64,000 bases of DNA from Collinsella aerofaciens. Lineage in GTDB: Bacteria > Actinomycetota > Coriobacteriia > Coriobacteriales > Coriobacteriaceae. A program made the translations under genes and the position numbers. The stretch is from contig NZ_JADPCH010000007.1 in assembly GCF_015670745.1 (NCBI RefSeq), forward strand, positions 26,256 to 90,255, in the 5' to 3' direction. Under the pieces are notes generated by a model. The model worked only from the letters and a program-made list of their open reading frames with translations. It had not been told where the DNA came from and did not search any database. Of this stretch, positions 1-8,886 are shown piece by piece (position 1 is the first letter of the stretch; each line of letters starts with the position of its first letter).

Positions 1-2
1 AG

Positions 3-593
<591 letters not shown>

Positions 594-616
594 CTTTTGC
601 CGCATACCCCCTGTCG

Positions 617-660
617 GCCGCATGCGAATCCCTCCACGGGTTCGTATGCGGCCTTTTTGT
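617..660 (+). terminator. Rho-independent terminator of lacG
   Basis: A 12-bp stem (617-628 with 641-652, one G-T pair) is followed directly by a T-rich run, 24 bases after the lacG stop codon. Confidence 0.85.
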
Positions 661-680
661 TTTTGGTGGGCCCGTGCAGG

Positions 681-824
681 CCGTTTGTCTCGATCTGTAA
701 CATCTAGCAGGGATTTTCGGTCTTAAATGTTACAGATCGAGACAAACGGAACGCCCGAGCAGAAATATCTCAATCTGTAACATGTAGCCCGCTTTTAACC
801 GTCTAACTGTTACAGATCGAGACA
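681..824. repeat. Palindrome pair A (two about 59-bp inverted-repeat units)
   Basis: Unit 1 has a perfect 23-bp inverted repeat (681-703 and 727-749) around a 23-base loop. Unit 2 (766-824) has 17-bp arms with two mismatches that still allow G-U pairing. The shared arm core is TGTCTCGATCTGTAACA. The two units have a period of 80 bp. A second pair with the same core and an 81-bp period lies at 6511-6650. No T-run follows, so these are not simple terminators. They may be REP-like elements or operators. Confidence 0.85.
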
Positions 825-877
825 ATAAGATAGTCAAATCCGAACTTTCCAAGCAGTTATAAAGCATGGTTTCTAGT

Positions 878-952
878 TTTCGGTATCACGAACATACTTT
901 CGGTATCATTTAATGATATTATGATATCGAAAGTATGTTCGTGATACCGAAA
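878..952 (+). promoter_or_regulatory. Long nested palindrome over the fic promoter and leader
   Basis: A 32-bp inverted repeat (878-909 and 921-952, one mismatch) encloses an 11-base AT-rich loop. Each arm carries the motif TTTCGGTATCA at its outer end and a second copy or near-copy at its inner end, so there are four related half-sites. A TATGAT -10-like hexamer sits at 920-925, and the right arm runs into the Shine-Dalgarno sequence AAGGAG (951-956) of fic. This arrangement would suit an autorepressor site or an RNA hairpin controlling translation. The functional reading is inference. Confidence 0.7.
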
Positions 953-960
953 GGAGCCGC

Positions 961-2193
961 ATGCGCCAGTTCGATTACACCACAGTCCCAGCGGAACTCG
1001 AAGCAACTCCAATCACCAACCTCCTCCTCTCGATACGCGAGCATAAAGGCCGTCAGCTTGCTCTGAGTCAAGTCAAACCCGAGCTTCTATCGTCCCTAAT
1101 GGAGGAGGCTAAGATCCAAAGCACCCGGTCCTCCAACGGACTTGAAGGAATTGTTACCACCCAAAAAAGACTCAAAGCGATCATGGCGTATTCCGCCAAG
1201 CCAAGCTCCCGCGCAGAGGAAGAAATTGCTGGATACCGAGATGTGCTGTCGCTTATTCACGAGCAACACGATTCCATTCCCGTAACGCCATCGGTCATTC
1301 TGCAGTTGCATCGTGACCTCATGGCGCACACGGCAATCTCGTATGGAGGCCATTGGAAAGATAGCGATAACGAAATCGTCTCCATTGACGATCAAGGAAA
1401 TCGATTTGTGCGCTTTAGGCCCCCTTCGGCCCTAGCAACCCCGGGACTTATTAAAGAAGCCTGCCAGTCCCTCAACGATGCTTTATCTCGCCAAGTTTGC
1501 GATCCCCTCCTTATATCGCTCCGCTTTATCTTCGATTTTGTTAGCATTCATCCCTTCAACGATGGCAATGGCAGGATGAGCCGGCTCCTTACAACGCTGC
1601 TGCTCGAAAAGACTGGATACGACGTTGCGCGTTACATCAGCATCGAACGACTTATTGAAGACAACAAAGCGCTTTACTACAACGCTCTCGCTGCAAGCTC
1701 CACTGGATGGAATGAAAATCAAAACACCGAAGTACCCTTTATCCGTTTCATGCTCGGAACAACCCTGGCCGCCTACCGACAGCTCGAGCAGCGTACCTTA
1801 ATTGAATCAAGCACTCGTCCCATGTCGAAGCAAGCGCGCATCGCCGTTCTATTTCAACAGAGACCCGGCGTCATTAAGAAATCCGACATCCGATCCAACT
1901 GCCCCGATATCAGCGAGGTCACCGTTAAACGAACCCTCGGTCAGCTTGTTAGTTGCAGCGCAATCGAAAAAACAGGAGCGGGTCGTTCGACAGGCTACAT
2001 ACTCAAAGACGTCCATGCTCTAGAACTATTCTTGCAATCCACAATACCCGATAGCGAGGCCGCAATAACAAAAGAGGCTCCAAAGGATAAGCTCCTTGAA
2101 CGTATAAACCACGCCGAGGATGAAAGCAAAGAGGGGCTCTATGAAGACTATGATTCATTCTCAAGGGACATAAAGACGAAATACGGAGTCTAG
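961..2193 (+). CDS. Fic-domain protein (putative AMPylase) with winged-helix C-terminus
   Basis: 410 residues. The catalytic loop HPFNDGNGRMSR lies at residues 197-208 and matches HxFx(D/E)GNGRxxR, which family knowledge ties to transfer of AMP from ATP to target hydroxyls. An N-terminal inhibitory motif, S58-x3-E62-G63, matches (S/T)xxxE(G/N), so this is likely a self-inhibited class II Fic enzyme. Residues about 285-355 look like a winged helix, so DNA binding and autoregulation through the upstream palindrome are plausible. The ribosome site AAGGAG is 5-6 bases before the ATG. GC content and codon use look lower-GC than the surrounding core genes. The target is unknown. Confidence 0.9.
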   Translation: MRQFDYTTVPAELEATPITNLLLSIREHKGRQLALSQVKPELLSSLMEEAKIQSTRSSNGLEGIVTTQKRLKAIMAYSAKPSSRAEEEIAGYRDVLSLIHEQHDSIPVTPSVILQLHRDLMAHTAISYGGHWKDSDNEIVSIDDQGNRFVRFRPPSALATPGLIKEACQSLNDALSRQVCDPLLISLRFIFDFVSIHPFNDGNGRMSRLLTTLLLEKTGYDVARYISIERLIEDNKALYYNALAASSTGWNENQNTEVPFIRFMLGTTLAAYRQLEQRTLIESSTRPMSKQARIAVLFQQRPGVIKKSDIRSNCPDISEVTVKRTLGQLVSCSAIEKTGAGRSTGYILKDVHALELFLQSTIPDSEAAITKEAPKDKLLERINHAEDESKEGLYEDYDSFSRDIKTKYGV

Positions 2194-2289
2194 TCATATC
2201 TCAGAATAGCCTCATCCTTGTTGCTCAAAGTTATTTGCGCGTCATTGTAAAGCGGTACCCCCGCGCCGGCAGGGGGGCAGATGTATCGC

Positions 2290-2617
2290 CTGCCGATCCT
2301 GCTGGAGTCGGCAATCAGATAGCGCGTATCGACCTTGCTAAAGGCGAGCTGCTGGATGCGGCCCTCGTCCATGTTGGACGTGGACACGTCGCCGTCCAGA
2401 ATACCGTTGGCGCCGATAAACGCCGCATCGATGCCCAGCGCGCGCAGGGTATCCTCGGCCGTGGGCCCCACAAAGGCGGCGGTGCGGCGACGGTACATGC
2501 CGCCCACCAGGCACAGCTCGCAATCCTCGCGCGCCTCGAGCAGGCTAAAGGCCGAAAGCGAATTGGTCACATAGATGGAAGGCAGTTTGTCGGTGACTCG
2601 GAGAGCGCCAATGCGAT
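2290..2617 (-). pseudogene. Internal fragment of a deoR-family regulator gene
   Basis: Between 2290 and about 2571 the sequence is close to identical (roughly nine bases in ten by eye) to the middle of the intact DeoR gene at 6769-7533. It encodes the same segment, including EDCxLCLVGGMYRRRTAAFVG and NMDEGRIQQLAFSK. From 2571 to about 2617 it still reads as a DeoR-like segment, but it differs from the intact neighbour. The helix-turn-helix start and the C-terminal end are missing, and an in-frame stop precedes the fragment. It is a decayed or recombined partial copy. Confidence 0.8.
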
Positions 2618-2662
2618 CTCACGACGGTTGCGCTCATTGTCTCAATTAGATACTCAACGAAA

Positions 2663-2697
2663 TACGGCCCCGCAGCTCAATAAGCTGCGGGGCCGTA
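2663..2697 (-). terminator. Hairpin terminator downstream of the EIICB gene
   Basis: A perfect 15-bp GC-rich stem (2663-2677 with 2683-2697) has a 5-base loop. On the minus strand it is followed by TTTCGTT, a weak T tract. It lies 35 bases after the EIICB stop codon. Confidence 0.75.
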
Positions 2698-2732
2698 CCA
2701 TACACCGACGAATCAACGACGAAGTGCATCCA

Positions 2733-4427
2733 CTATTTGGCCAGCTCCTGAACGATCCAGTCAATTGCACCTTCGGGATCGTTGGTAAGGTCGATATACT
2801 CCTTGCCCCTTGTGGTGAGCAGTTTAATTCCAAGGCGATCGGTATCGGCCTTCATAGCGTCATAGTACATGCGTGCCTGGGGTGCCAGAACAATCACGTT
2901 GTACTGATCCATCGTCTCATAGTGGCTTCCGTACGCACCGGACTGAGAAACCAGATCGATACCCTTAGCAGCGGCACCTTCGCGAAGAGCATTTGCCAAG
3001 AGAGTCGAAGTGCCGGCACCCTGGCAAAGCACAAGCACGCGGATCTGCTCCGCCTTGTCCTTTACCGCCTCGAGAGCTTTTGCGACATTTTCCTGTGCGG
3101 CAATAGCATCTGCATCCGAGTTTCCTGCAGTCTCCTTTGCAGACTCTTCCAAACAAAGCTGATGGTCATACGCCTTGCAGAACGGATAGTAAATCACAAA
3201 GTCAACGACCAACAGCACTGCCATCAATACAAGAGAACGCAGATCGAGACCCGTGGTGAGGAATGCACCGATTGGGCCGGGAAGCGCCCACGGCATGGTA
3301 TACATGGGGGCGTTCATTCCAATGACGTCAATGAAAAATTTACCGATAATGGCGTTGACCATAGGAGCCACTAGGAAGGGCACGAACATATAGGGATTGA
3401 GAACAATCGGCATACCGAAGATAACGGGCTCGTTAACTCCAAAAATCACCGGGATAATCGATGCCTTGCCCATGGCTTTTAGCTGCTTGGAGCGCATAAA
3501 CATGATCAGGATAATAGGAACGATGAACGTGCAGCCAGAACCGCCCAGACCGCCGATGAAGCTTGTAAAGTCCTGCGTGAGAGCAATTGACGGGTGTCCA
3601 CCTGCTTGGAAAACCTCAAGATTGGTAACGGTATTGCCATAGAGCGCAGCATTGATCGGACTCATGACAACCGAAGCACCGTGGATACCCATAAATTGGA
3701 AAAGTGCGACGGCGCCTTCGATAAGCGCCATGCCAGGATAGGTGTCGACCGCGGAGAACAGCGGCGAGATGAGAGCGGATACCAAATTGGCGAACGGCAC
3801 AGCAAGCAGCTTGCGGCTCGCAAGATCGATAAAAGCGCACGCAAGGATCGAAAACCCAAATGCAAAGATATCGCGAAAACTCTGCGCAATAGAGCCAGGG
3901 ACCTCTTTGGGGAGCTTGATCGTCACATTATGGCTAATGCACACCTTATAGATATTAACGGTCAAGAATGCGGCTACGAACGCAGCGAGAAAACCCTTGG
4001 TTCCCATATAGCCGGTTTCAAAAACAGATGTATCTGCTCCGCCAATCGAGACAACATCGTTCGTCACCGATAGCAAGAGCATGCCGCACATGGCACAAAC
4101 CATGCACGAGGTGGGGTTGAGAGATTTGCCCGAAGGCATGCGACGGTTCATCGACATTGCAAGTGAGCTCGCCGTGGTGCCGGCCACCATAATGCCAAGA
4201 AGCCCCATGGTATATGCATAGATTTTATTGAAGAAATCCAGCACCTCAGGCGGAAGCGTGATGCCTACATAGGCAGGGAGCGTCGAAAGAAGAAGGAACA
4301 GGCTCGAGAACAGCACAATTGGCATATTCGAGAGAAAGCCATCCTTGATCGCCACCAGATAAATGTTCCTCGAGATTTTGTCGAAGAGGGGCTGGTGTTT
4401 TTCAAGGAATTTGACGATAGCGTCCAT
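2733..4427 (-). CDS. lacE: PTS lactose-family EIICB fused permease
   Basis: 564 residues from the ATG at 4427, chosen because AAAGGA stands 6 bases upstream. The N-terminal about 420 residues form a multi-span EIIC of the lactose/cellobiose type (start MDAIVKFLEKHQPLFDKISRNIYL, motif GVNEPVIFGMPIVLNP). The C-terminal about 105 residues are an EIIB domain with phosphocysteine motif VLCQGAGTSTLLANA. The family imports and phosphorylates beta-galactosides or beta-glucosides. The length matches LacE. No EIIA of this family is adjacent. The separate EIIA at 47328-47660 could serve. A GntR regulator and a PTS-associated unknown gene are divergent neighbours. Confidence 0.88.
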   Translation of the reverse strand: MDAIVKFLEKHQPLFDKISRNIYLVAIKDGFLSNMPIVLFSSLFLLLSTLPAYVGITLPPEVLDFFNKIYAYTMGLLGIMVAGTTASSLAMSMNRRMPSGKSLNPTSCMVCAMCGMLLLSVTNDVVSIGGADTSVFETGYMGTKGFLAAFVAAFLTVNIYKVCISHNVTIKLPKEVPGSIAQSFRDIFAFGFSILACAFIDLASRKLLAVPFANLVSALISPLFSAVDTYPGMALIEGAVALFQFMGIHGASVVMSPINAALYGNTVTNLEVFQAGGHPSIALTQDFTSFIGGLGGSGCTFIVPIILIMFMRSKQLKAMGKASIIPVIFGVNEPVIFGMPIVLNPYMFVPFLVAPMVNAIIGKFFIDVIGMNAPMYTMPWALPGPIGAFLTTGLDLRSLVLMAVLLVVDFVIYYPFCKAYDHQLCLEESAKETAGNSDADAIAAQENVAKALEAVKDKAEQIRVLVLCQGAGTSTLLANALREGAAAKGIDLVSQSGAYGSHYETMDQYNVIVLAPQARMYYDAMKADTDRLGIKLLTTRGKEYIDLTNDPEGAIDWIVQELAK

Positions 4428-4783
4428 AACACATCCTTTCATGATTCCCAGGCACGTAACGATTTATCCGGACTCAACCGTCGTCGTCCCCGTTTGTATC
4501 CACTTATGTAAGTGAATACGTTCTTGTGCGAAATGTAATATCATTTGCGCGATTTGTCATAACCAATTCTTTTTCCGCTTTGTCGATATGTCAAGAATTC
4601 AAATACTTATTCGGTGAACGGTAGTTGATTAATATAAGGTTTTCCCAGCTAAATGATATTTTTTTCGAGCAGTACAATAAGTTTGCAACCGTTCACCGAT
4701 TGGATATAACATATTGAATATATTGTTGTAACAATATTAGAGACAATGTCACAAGCCTGTCGTTCTAGTCAAAGGAAGTAACA
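4428..4783. promoter_or_regulatory. AT-rich divergent control region with distant inverted repeat
   Basis: This 356-base spacer separates the divergent EIICB gene and the gene at 4784. It is much more AT-rich than its surroundings. An 11-bp motif CGGTGAACGGT (4612-4622) recurs inverted at 4688-4698, with 65 bases between the arms. A 16-base stretch (4611-4626) is repeated exactly at 20279-20294 upstream of another PTS operon. Both arms probably bind a regulator, perhaps with DNA looping. The GntR protein at 5759 is one candidate. Confidence 0.6.
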
Positions 4784-5704
4784 ATGCCCAAACGATTACT
4801 GAACATGTCCGCATCCGATTTTGCCGCCACGTCACCCATGGATCTAAAGCAGGCAATTCTGGCTTCCGAGGGACGTACCATCATGGCGGAAAACGTACCC
4901 TCTTCCCAATTTCTCGGCGGCGTTACTAATGCCGAAATCGAACGTGCCGCAGGTGCCGACCTGCTTCTGTTTAACGCGCTCGATGTGTTCAATCCAGTTA
5001 TTGCCGGTATTCCAGATGATCTCAATGAAAACCCGGTCACTTGGGTAAAGCGAGCATGCGGAAGGCCCATTGGCGTCAATCTGGAACCAGTTGATAACGA
5101 GGCAGAGATGTCTGAATCCCGAACGGAAATCCCCATGGGTCGTCGTGTCTCTCCCAAGACCTTAGAAAAGGCTAACGAACTCGGATTTGATTTTATCTGC
5201 CTGACGGGCAACCCTGGAACCGGCGTCTCCAACGATGCAATCGCCCATTCGATTAAACTCTCCAAAGAGCATTTCAATGGCCTGGTCATAGCCGGAAAAA
5301 TGCATGGAGCGGGCGTTGCGGAACCTGTCATGACGCTCGAAATTGCGCGCAAGTTTGTTGACCTCGGCGTCGATATCCTTCTCGTGCCAGCCCCCTACAC
5401 CGTCCCTTGCTTCCAAGAAGCAGACCTGCGCGCCATCGTAGACTTTGTACGATCCCACAACGTAGGCAAGTCAATTGAAGAGAAGGTTCTCGTCATGGCG
5501 GCGAACGGGACGAGTCAAGACTCCTGCGACAGCGAGACCATTAAGAAAATAGGCCTTGCAGCAAAAGCAGCCGGCGCTGACCTCCAACATATCGGGGACT
5601 CCATGAACGGTATTTGCCTGCCCCAGAATATCTTCACGCTCGGACAAGCCCTTCGTGGATACAGGCATCAGATCGTCATGCTGAGCCGCTCTGTGATACG
5701 TTAA
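4784..5704 (+). CDS. PTS-associated putative TIM-barrel protein of unknown function
   Basis: 306 residues, soluble, no signal peptide. The opening NMSASDFAATSPMDLKQAIL and the later segments AGADLLLFNALDVFNP and AAGADLQHIGDSMNG suggest a beta/alpha barrel like the BtpA or phosphoenolpyruvate-mutase-like groups. I believe it belongs to a domain-of-unknown-function family often found beside PTS permeases (DUF7916), but I cannot confirm that by reading. Ribosome site AAGGAAG is close upstream. It is transcribed away from the EIICB gene and followed after 54 bases by gntR, so it is probably co-transcribed. A sugar-phosphate aldolase or isomerase role is possible but unproven. Confidence 0.65.
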   Translation: MPKRLLNMSASDFAATSPMDLKQAILASEGRTIMAENVPSSQFLGGVTNAEIERAAGADLLLFNALDVFNPVIAGIPDDLNENPVTWVKRACGRPIGVNLEPVDNEAEMSESRTEIPMGRRVSPKTLEKANELGFDFICLTGNPGTGVSNDAIAHSIKLSKEHFNGLVIAGKMHGAGVAEPVMTLEIARKFVDLGVDILLVPAPYTVPCFQEADLRAIVDFVRSHNVGKSIEEKVLVMAANGTSQDSCDSETIKKIGLAAKAAGADLQHIGDSMNGICLPQNIFTLGQALRGYRHQIVMLSRSVIR

Positions 5705-5758
5705 GGTTACCTTGCCCACGCTACATCCCGACTGAGGCAACCATCAGGTATAACCAAC

Positions 5759-6496
5759 ATGCAAACTGAGGCTCTAATGCTCGATACACACGAAAAACGG
5801 CCACTCTATTTACAGCTCACCGACGCGCTGCTCAAGCAGATCGTCGATGAATATCAAGCAGACGATAAACTTCCAACAGAAATGGAACTCTGCGACGAAT
5901 ACGCCGTAAGCAGAACAACCGTCCGACTTGCCATGAGTGAGCTGGAGCGTCGTGGAAGTATCTATCGAATCCAAGGTAAGGGATCGTTTGTTGCACCGAA
6001 ACGCGTTAGCGAGCTCAATTCACTTTTAGACTTTGACTTTGCAAGCCATTGCGATGGCGTTGATCCGGATGCCATCACCAAACATTTCGGCGGCCTCACA
6101 TCAGGTCGTCCAATTTCCGTAATGATGCTCCAACAATTTGGATGTCAAAATCGCGATGAAATTCAGCGTCTTGAATTGACCTACGAACTTGAAGGCAGCT
6201 TCATAGGCGCTGATACGTTCTTCATTTCAAAGTCGCGCGTTCCGAATAACCAGTTAGATTATCAGGCATTTAGCAGAATCATGGATGACTTGTCCAAGTC
6301 TATCCAATCTGTTAGGGAAAGCTATAGAGCACGTCAGCTCAGCGATTCCGAAGCCAGTAATTATGGTGTTGCAAAACTTCCGGTCATCGAACTGACTCAT
6401 TATGCTTACGACTCCGGAGGCAAACTAATCTCAATTGTCTGCCGCACCGTCTTAACTGGGCGAATCCCTTATCAAAACTTTATTGTCAAGTCCTAA
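5759..6496 (+). CDS. GntR-family transcriptional regulator (HutC/UTRA type)
   Basis: 245 residues. The N-terminal winged helix has the family signature: [18 protein letters not shown], then [43 protein letters not shown]. The remainder looks like a UTRA effector-binding domain that senses sugar phosphates in this family. A second ATG at 5777 has GAGG five bases upstream and could be the true start. It probably controls the upstream barrel-protein gene and the divergent EIICB gene through the 4.4-4.8 kb spacer. Base composition is lower in GC than in core genes. Confidence 0.88.
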   Translation: MQTEALMLDTHEKRPLYLQLTDALLKQIVDEYQADDKLPTEMELCDEYAVSRTTVRLAMSELERRGSIYRIQGKGSFVAPKRVSELNSLLDFDFASHCDGVDPDAITKHFGGLTSGRPISVMMLQQFGCQNRDEIQRLELTYELEGSFIGADTFFISKSRVPNNQLDYQAFSRIMDDLSKSIQSVRESYRARQLSDSEASNYGVAKLPVIELTHYAYDSGGKLISIVCRTVLTGRIPYQNFIVKS

Positions 6497-6510
6497 TGTT
6501 CTTTTTCTTT

Positions 6511-6650
6511 TGTCTCGATCTGTAACACGTAGCCGAGTTTTTAAGTCCTAACCGTTACAGATCGAGACAAACAAGGTAGACCCCGCCGAATTGTCTCAAT
6601 CTGTAACACTAAGACCGGTTTTGGACGTCTAGATGTTACAGGTTGAGACG
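6511..6650. repeat. Palindrome pair B (same family as pair A)
   Basis: Two inverted-repeat units, 6511-6569 and 6592-6650, share the arm core TGTCTCGATCTGTAACA or its G-U compatible variants with the units at 681-824. In the last unit the arm sequences read CAATCTG and CAGGTTG, which still pair. The pair lies between the convergent gntR and deoR genes. Together with pair A it brackets the lower-GC segment. Confidence 0.85.
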
Positions 6651-6768
6651 ATTTGATAGTGGAGTCCTCATTTGCGCGTCATATCGCGTAGCGCTGACGC
6701 GCTGGTTCCCACAATGACAGGAGGTAAAAGTCCTCCCGCATCGCCTGTTGGCAATCCCGTAGCTTTAG

Positions 6769-7533
6769 CTAACAAATAACCTGCGTGTGTTCCTCGATGG
6801 CGGCGCGATCCTCGGCGGCAATACCCGGCTCGCACACCACGGCGTCCAAATTGTCCAGGCGGCAGAAGGTGTAGAAGTCGCGCTTGCCGATCTTGCTGGA
6901 GTCGGCGATCAGATAGCGCGAGTCGGCCTTGCTAAAGGCGAGCTGCTGGATACGGCCCTCGTCCATGTTGGACGTAGATACGTCACCGTCCAAGATGCCG
7001 TTGGCACCGATAAACGCCGCGTCGATGCCCAGCGCACGCAGGGTATCCTCGGCCGTTGGCCCCACAAAAGCGGCAGTGCGGCGACGGTACATACCGCCCA
7101 CGAGGCACAGGTCGCAGTCCTCGCGCGCCTCGAGCAGGTTAAACACCGAAAGCGAATTGGTCACAATGCGCAGACGAAACGCCGGCAACATCGAGGCCAT
7201 CTGCTCAACCGTGGTGCCTGTCCCCAAAAAGATGGTCGAGCCTTCCTCGATAAGCTCCACAGAACGGCGCGCAATCTGCAACTTTTCCTCGGCATGCTTC
7301 GTGCGCTTTTCGCTGTGCGAATACTCATGGCGCAGCATAGCGTGTGGACGGCCCTGCGCACTGCGGGCTCCGCCGTGCACGCGCTCGATCTCGCCCAGGC
7401 TCGCAAGCTCCTCAAGGTCACGGCGGATCGTCATATCCGAGACACCTAACGCATCCGAAATCTCCTTGACCGAGACCGTGCCCTGCTCTTCGAGCAGCTG
7501 CCGAACCTTATCCTGTCGCTCCGCTTTAATCAC
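6769..7533 (-). CDS. DeoR-family transcriptional regulator of sugar metabolism
   Basis: 254 residues from a GTG at 7533, preceded by GAGGA. This start gives the usual opening (M)IKAERQDKVRQLLEEQGTVSVKEIS. The helix-turn-helix ALGVSDMTIRRDLEELASLGEIERVHGGA is typical of DeoR/LacR/AgaR regulators. The C-terminal ribose-isomerase-like domain contains FLGTGTTVEQMA and GANGILDGDVSTSN, the phosphosugar-sensing part. It is divergent from galM and 204 bases away. Given nearby tagatose-pathway genes it could be a LacR-type repressor. An internal fragment of a near-identical gene is at 2290-2617. Confidence 0.88.
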   Translation of the reverse strand: MIKAERQDKVRQLLEEQGTVSVKEISDALGVSDMTIRRDLEELASLGEIERVHGGARSAQGRPHAMLRHEYSHSEKRTKHAEEKLQIARRSVELIEEGSTIFLGTGTTVEQMASMLPAFRLRIVTNSLSVFNLLEAREDCDLCLVGGMYRRRTAAFVGPTAEDTLRALGIDAAFIGANGILDGDVSTSNMDEGRIQQLAFSKADSRYLIADSSKIGKRDFYTFCRLDNLDAVVCEPGIAAEDRAAIEEHTQVIC

Positions 7534-7737
7534 GATGAGTCCTCGCTGTTCCACGCTCACGTCAATTCAAACAGTAACGAACAAATTGTATCAGACCCGC
7601 GCGCGTCAGAAATGAACGCCCGTACAGCTCAATCATCACTTTTTTGAGAAAAATACCCCCTGCTTTAGTGGGGTGTAGTGATAATCTCGCCTGTTCGCGC
7701 TACAGTTTGTCGGAAATACCTCGATGTTAGGAACCAA

Positions 7738-8790
7738 ATGATCACTTCCGAGCTTTTCGGCACCGCGCCGTGCGGTACCCCCGTTCATCGTTACACCCTC
7801 AACGGGCCCGAGATCTGCGTTCGCATTATGGACTTTGGCGCCACCGTGCTGGGCATCGACGTGCCCGACATCCCCGGCAACGTGCGCGATGTGGTGCTGG
7901 GCTTCGATAAGCTCGAGGATTACTTTGACAACCCCGCCTGCTTTGGCGCGACCATCGGCCCCGTGGCCAACCGCACTGCGGGTGCCACGATCACCATCGC
8001 CGGCACGGACTGGCATATGCCGGCCAACGAGGGCGTCAACAACCTGCACAGCGACCTTGAGCACGGCCTGCACAAGCGCGTGTGGGACGTTGAGCTCGAC
8101 GAGGTCCACAATGCCGTGCGCATGACCACCTCGCTTGAGGACGGTGAGCTGGGTCTTCCCGGCAACCGCACCTTTACGGCCGTGTTTACCGTGACGCGCA
8201 CCGGCTGCTTCCGTATCGAATACGGCTGCGAGAGCGACCGCGCCACCTACGTGGCCATGACCAACCACACGTACTTTAACCTTGCCGGCCATAACGCCGG
8301 AATGGACTGTGAGCACTTCTTTGTTGCTAACGCTGCCCACTACCTGCCCATCAACGAGCAGAACATCCCCACCGGCGAGATTGCTCCGGTCGAGGGCACG
8401 CCGTTTGACTTTCGCGAGCTGCGCCCCGTCGCACCCGGCATGGAGGCCGACGACCCGCAGATCAAGCAGGCCCGTGGCTATGATCACTGCCTGTGCATCG
8501 ATGGCTATCAGTACGGCCGCAGCCTGCGCCGTGCGATGCACGTCGAGGAGATGTGGACCGGCCGCGAGCTGGACTACTACACCACTGCCCCGGGCGTGCA
8601 GCTCTACACCGGCAACTGGCTGGGCGACGAACACGCCAAAGACGATGCCAACTATGGTTGGGGCGCCGGCTTTGCCCTCGAGGCCGAAATGTATCCTGAC
8701 ACGCCGCACCATGCGCTGTTCCCCCAGGGCATCGTGGGCCCCGGTCATCCCTACAGCAATGTGATCGAATACCACTTTATGAGGCACTAG
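7738..8790 (+). CDS. galM: Aldose 1-epimerase (galactose mutarotase)
   Basis: 350 residues from the ATG at 7738, which has AGGA 6 bases upstream. Mutarotases interconvert alpha and beta anomers of galactose or glucose. Typical segments are present: LGFDKLEDYF, the N-R-motif GPVANRTAGATI, the catalytic-histidine segment NHTYFNLAGH, and the region GFALEAEMYPDTPHH carrying the catalytic glutamate. A good terminator follows. It sits between the DeoR regulator and an orphan EIIB gene. A second, LacX-like epimerase relative is at 11466-12347. Confidence 0.92.
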   Translation: MITSELFGTAPCGTPVHRYTLNGPEICVRIMDFGATVLGIDVPDIPGNVRDVVLGFDKLEDYFDNPACFGATIGPVANRTAGATITIAGTDWHMPANEGVNNLHSDLEHGLHKRVWDVELDEVHNAVRMTTSLEDGELGLPGNRTFTAVFTVTRTGCFRIEYGCESDRATYVAMTNHTYFNLAGHNAGMDCEHFFVANAAHYLPINEQNIPTGEIAPVEGTPFDFRELRPVAPGMEADDPQIKQARGYDHCLCIDGYQYGRSLRRAMHVEEMWTGRELDYYTTAPGVQLYTGNWLGDEHAKDDANYGWGAGFALEAEMYPDTPHHALFPQGIVGPGHPYSNVIEYHFMRH

Positions 8791-8816
8791 GCCCACAACG
8801 CGACATATCGCACAGC

Positions 8817-8852
8817 AACGCCCGCCGGCACCACCGCCGACGGGCGTTTTTC
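8817..8852 (+). terminator. Rho-independent terminator of galM
   Basis: GC-rich arms AACGCCCG and CGGGCGTT, extended by CCGGC/GCCGA pairing, end in TTTTTCT. It lies 27 bases past the galM stop. Confidence 0.85.
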
Positions 8853-8855
8853 TAC

Positions 8856-8886
8856 CTAGTCATTGGGGACGTTCTTAAATGACTAG
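8856..8886. repeat. Short palindromic repeat, CTAGTCATT family
   Basis: Arms CTAGTCATT (8856-8864) and AATGACTAG (8878-8886) enclose GGGGACGTTCTTA. Relatives are at 34422-34467 and 35564-35620. Its right arm encodes the last residues and the stop codon of the EIIB gene at 8875-9354. Confidence 0.75.

Noticed and set aside
2190..2289. Continuation of the deoR fragment to a stop inside the fic gene end
   Set aside because: Homology to DeoR ends near 2290. The rest is chance open frame antisense to the end of fic.
2235..3374. Long plus-strand open frame opposite the EIICB gene
   Set aside because: It is antisense to an unmistakable PTS permease and has no recognisable domain.
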